The position numbers were made by a program, and so were the translations under genes. From Geobacter sp. (GTDB lineage: Bacteria; Desulfobacterota; Desulfuromonadia; Geobacterales; Geobacteraceae), in assembly GCA_003490025.1 (NCBI GenBank), contig DNJC01000089.1, positions 1-64,000 on the forward strand: a stretch of 64,000 nt of DNA. The letters run 5' to 3'. Shown one piece after another: positions 63,152-64,000 of this stretch (position 1 is the stretch's first letter; each line of letters starts with the position of its first letter). The notes below the pieces were generated by a model that had not been told where the DNA came from, ran no database searches, and saw only the letters and a list, made by a program, of their open reading frames with translations.

Positions 63152-63419
63152 GCAGTCCTTCCGAAGCTAAAGATCTCCCCTGACATGCCTGGCAATGTAG
63201 AACATTTCATGCCGTTCAGCAAGAGGAGACAGCGCCAAAGTATGAGTTGGTTCGGGAATTTCAAGTGACTGACTCTTAACCCCAACATTTCTTGCTTTAC
63301 ATTACAATAAACCCACATACAATATTAGCAGCCACTCACCAGCAGCCCCCTGGCAAACTTAACGGGGGCATTTTTGTCTCAGCGGCTTCTGTCGTGGCAC
63401 AAAAGAGCGGAGGAATCCC

Positions 63420-63776
63420 ATGAATGCCCAGTACCGGATCGTCAACGAGTGCCTGCAGTTGCTTAAGCGAAGCGATATTTCCCAGGTTAAAAAGCTGCGG
63501 GTTGAGATCCAGCTGATCCAGCTGAAAAGGCTGATTCTCAAAGACGACCGCCCTGACCGTTTAACATGCGGTTCCTGCCGCGAGGAATCTTTCGATGGAC
63601 TGCTCCTCGCTTTTAGAAACATTTGCAACGGAGGGGGAGGCGGAAATACTGCAAGCGACCTTATGCAACTTATTGGCGGCATCATTGGGAACCTTTCTTC
63701 GGCGGATGGTGGGGAAGAACTGCAATCCATGAAAACGCCTCACAAGCGGCTGGTACCGACGGCGAACTGCGATTAA
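63420..63776 (+). CDS. Hypothetical protein with Gly-rich segment
   Basis: Encodes 118 residues; GGAGG lies 7 bases before the ATG. The N-terminal 50 residues are helical and basic (QLLKRSDISQVKKLRVEIQLIQLKRLIL), a CGSC pair sits at about 51-54, and a Gly-rich stretch (CNGGGGGN) follows at about 69-76. No family recognised. The next gene begins 25 bp downstream with Cys-rich repeats, so the two may form an operon. Confidence 0.6.
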   Translation: MNAQYRIVNECLQLLKRSDISQVKKLRVEIQLIQLKRLILKDDRPDRLTCGSCREESFDGLLLAFRNICNGGGGGNTASDLMQLIGGIIGNLSSADGGEELQSMKTPHKRLVPTANCD

Positions 63777-63801
63777 ACCCTTGTGGACATGAGGAGGCAA
63801 A

Positions 63802-64000
63802 ATGTCAATTTGTTCGAGTTGCTGCGGGAATAGAGTAACTAGCTGTACCGCGTGTGATGGGAATGGCAATCGGTACTATGTCCCAGTCCTTGACATATGG
63901 GATTCCGATTGCTCGGTCTGCCACGGCAGTGGTCTTGTTACATGTACAACATGCCATGGCACCGGTGTTACCAGCAGCAGGAAGACCGTTCCACTTAGCT
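63802..64000 (+). CDS. Cys-rich zinc-finger protein, DnaJ-like repeats (cut by window end)
   Basis: The frame opens at ATG 63802 after GAGGAGG and runs past the window end, so only about 66 residues are visible. Three CxxCxGxG-type repeats can be read (CTACDGNG, CSVCHGSG, CTTCHGTG), as in the zinc-binding region of DnaJ-type chaperones, though no J domain is present in the visible part. Possibly a metal-binding or chaperone accessory protein. The 3' end is outside the window. Confidence 0.7.
   Translation, partial: MSICSSCCGNRVTSCTACDGNGNRYYVPVLDIWDSDCSVCHGSGLVTCTTCHGTGVTSSRKTVPLS

Overview
The window looks like chromosome from a Geobacteraceae-type delta-proteobacterium (Geobacter, Geomonas or Citrifermentans-like). 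The reasons are a GC-rich background, many large hybrid sensor kinases, an octaheme nitrite reductase, a very short PilA-type pilin, and family members typical of that group. This is inferred from gene content; no database search was run.

Layout. 0-7.4 kb: a DUF255 thioredoxin-like protein, a HIT hydrolase paired with a membrane-anchored Fe-S/CCG protein, and a FIST sensor protein with its histidine kinase. 7.5-8.5 kb: a decayed GlxA-type regulator and a vapBC toxin-antitoxin pair. 8.7-21.4 kb: six minus-strand genes, all with export signals: a lipoprotein, a lysine/alanine-repeat protein, a CsgG-domain coiled-coil protein, a FadL/OmpP1-like barrel, an LPP20/FlgT-like protein and a 1912-residue secreted protein with 13 Asp-box repeats, a C13-like (caspase-fold) peptidase domain, MBG-like domains and a dockerin-like tail. 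This could be an uncharacterised cell-surface or secretion system. 21.9-23.4 kb: a solitary aromatic-rich short pilin and a winged-helix/nucleotidyltransferase pair.

23.6-35.1 kb is an integrated element. A 27-bp copy of the 3' end of tRNA-Gly lies at 23604, and the intact tRNA-Gly plus a tyrosine recombinase lie at the other end. The interior is AT-rich: small secreted proteins of unknown function, an M41-like metalloprotease, a HEPN-motif protein, relics of IS1595, IS481 and IS5 elements, a second small recombinase with a complete catalytic set, and an excisionase-like gene. Between the recombinases, about 1.2 kb without a gene holds a strong sigma70-like promoter and a long series of nested perfect hairpins. 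I read this as a candidate large structured non-coding RNA.

35-49 kb is signalling and respiration: a CheY-like regulator, a methyltransferase, a yybP-ykoY-like riboswitch ahead of a small DNA-binding protein and a Tim44-like membrane protein, a 1285-residue hybrid kinase with SBP3, GAF, PAS and PocR-like sensing modules, an octaheme nitrite reductase with an FNR/HcpR-like site upstream, a three-gene kinase/regulator operon and a PilZ protein. 49.6-53.8 kb is an operon of a P2C (Na+/K+-ATPase-like) pump with two RCK/TrkA proteins. 54-64 kb is mostly housekeeping or hypothetical: a Gate-domain membrane protein, a lipoprotein, a methyltransferase, a HepT/MntA pair, an FAD oxidoreductase with an LMF-family protein, PsiE, a VOC protein, LspA and a zinc-finger protein cut off by the window end.
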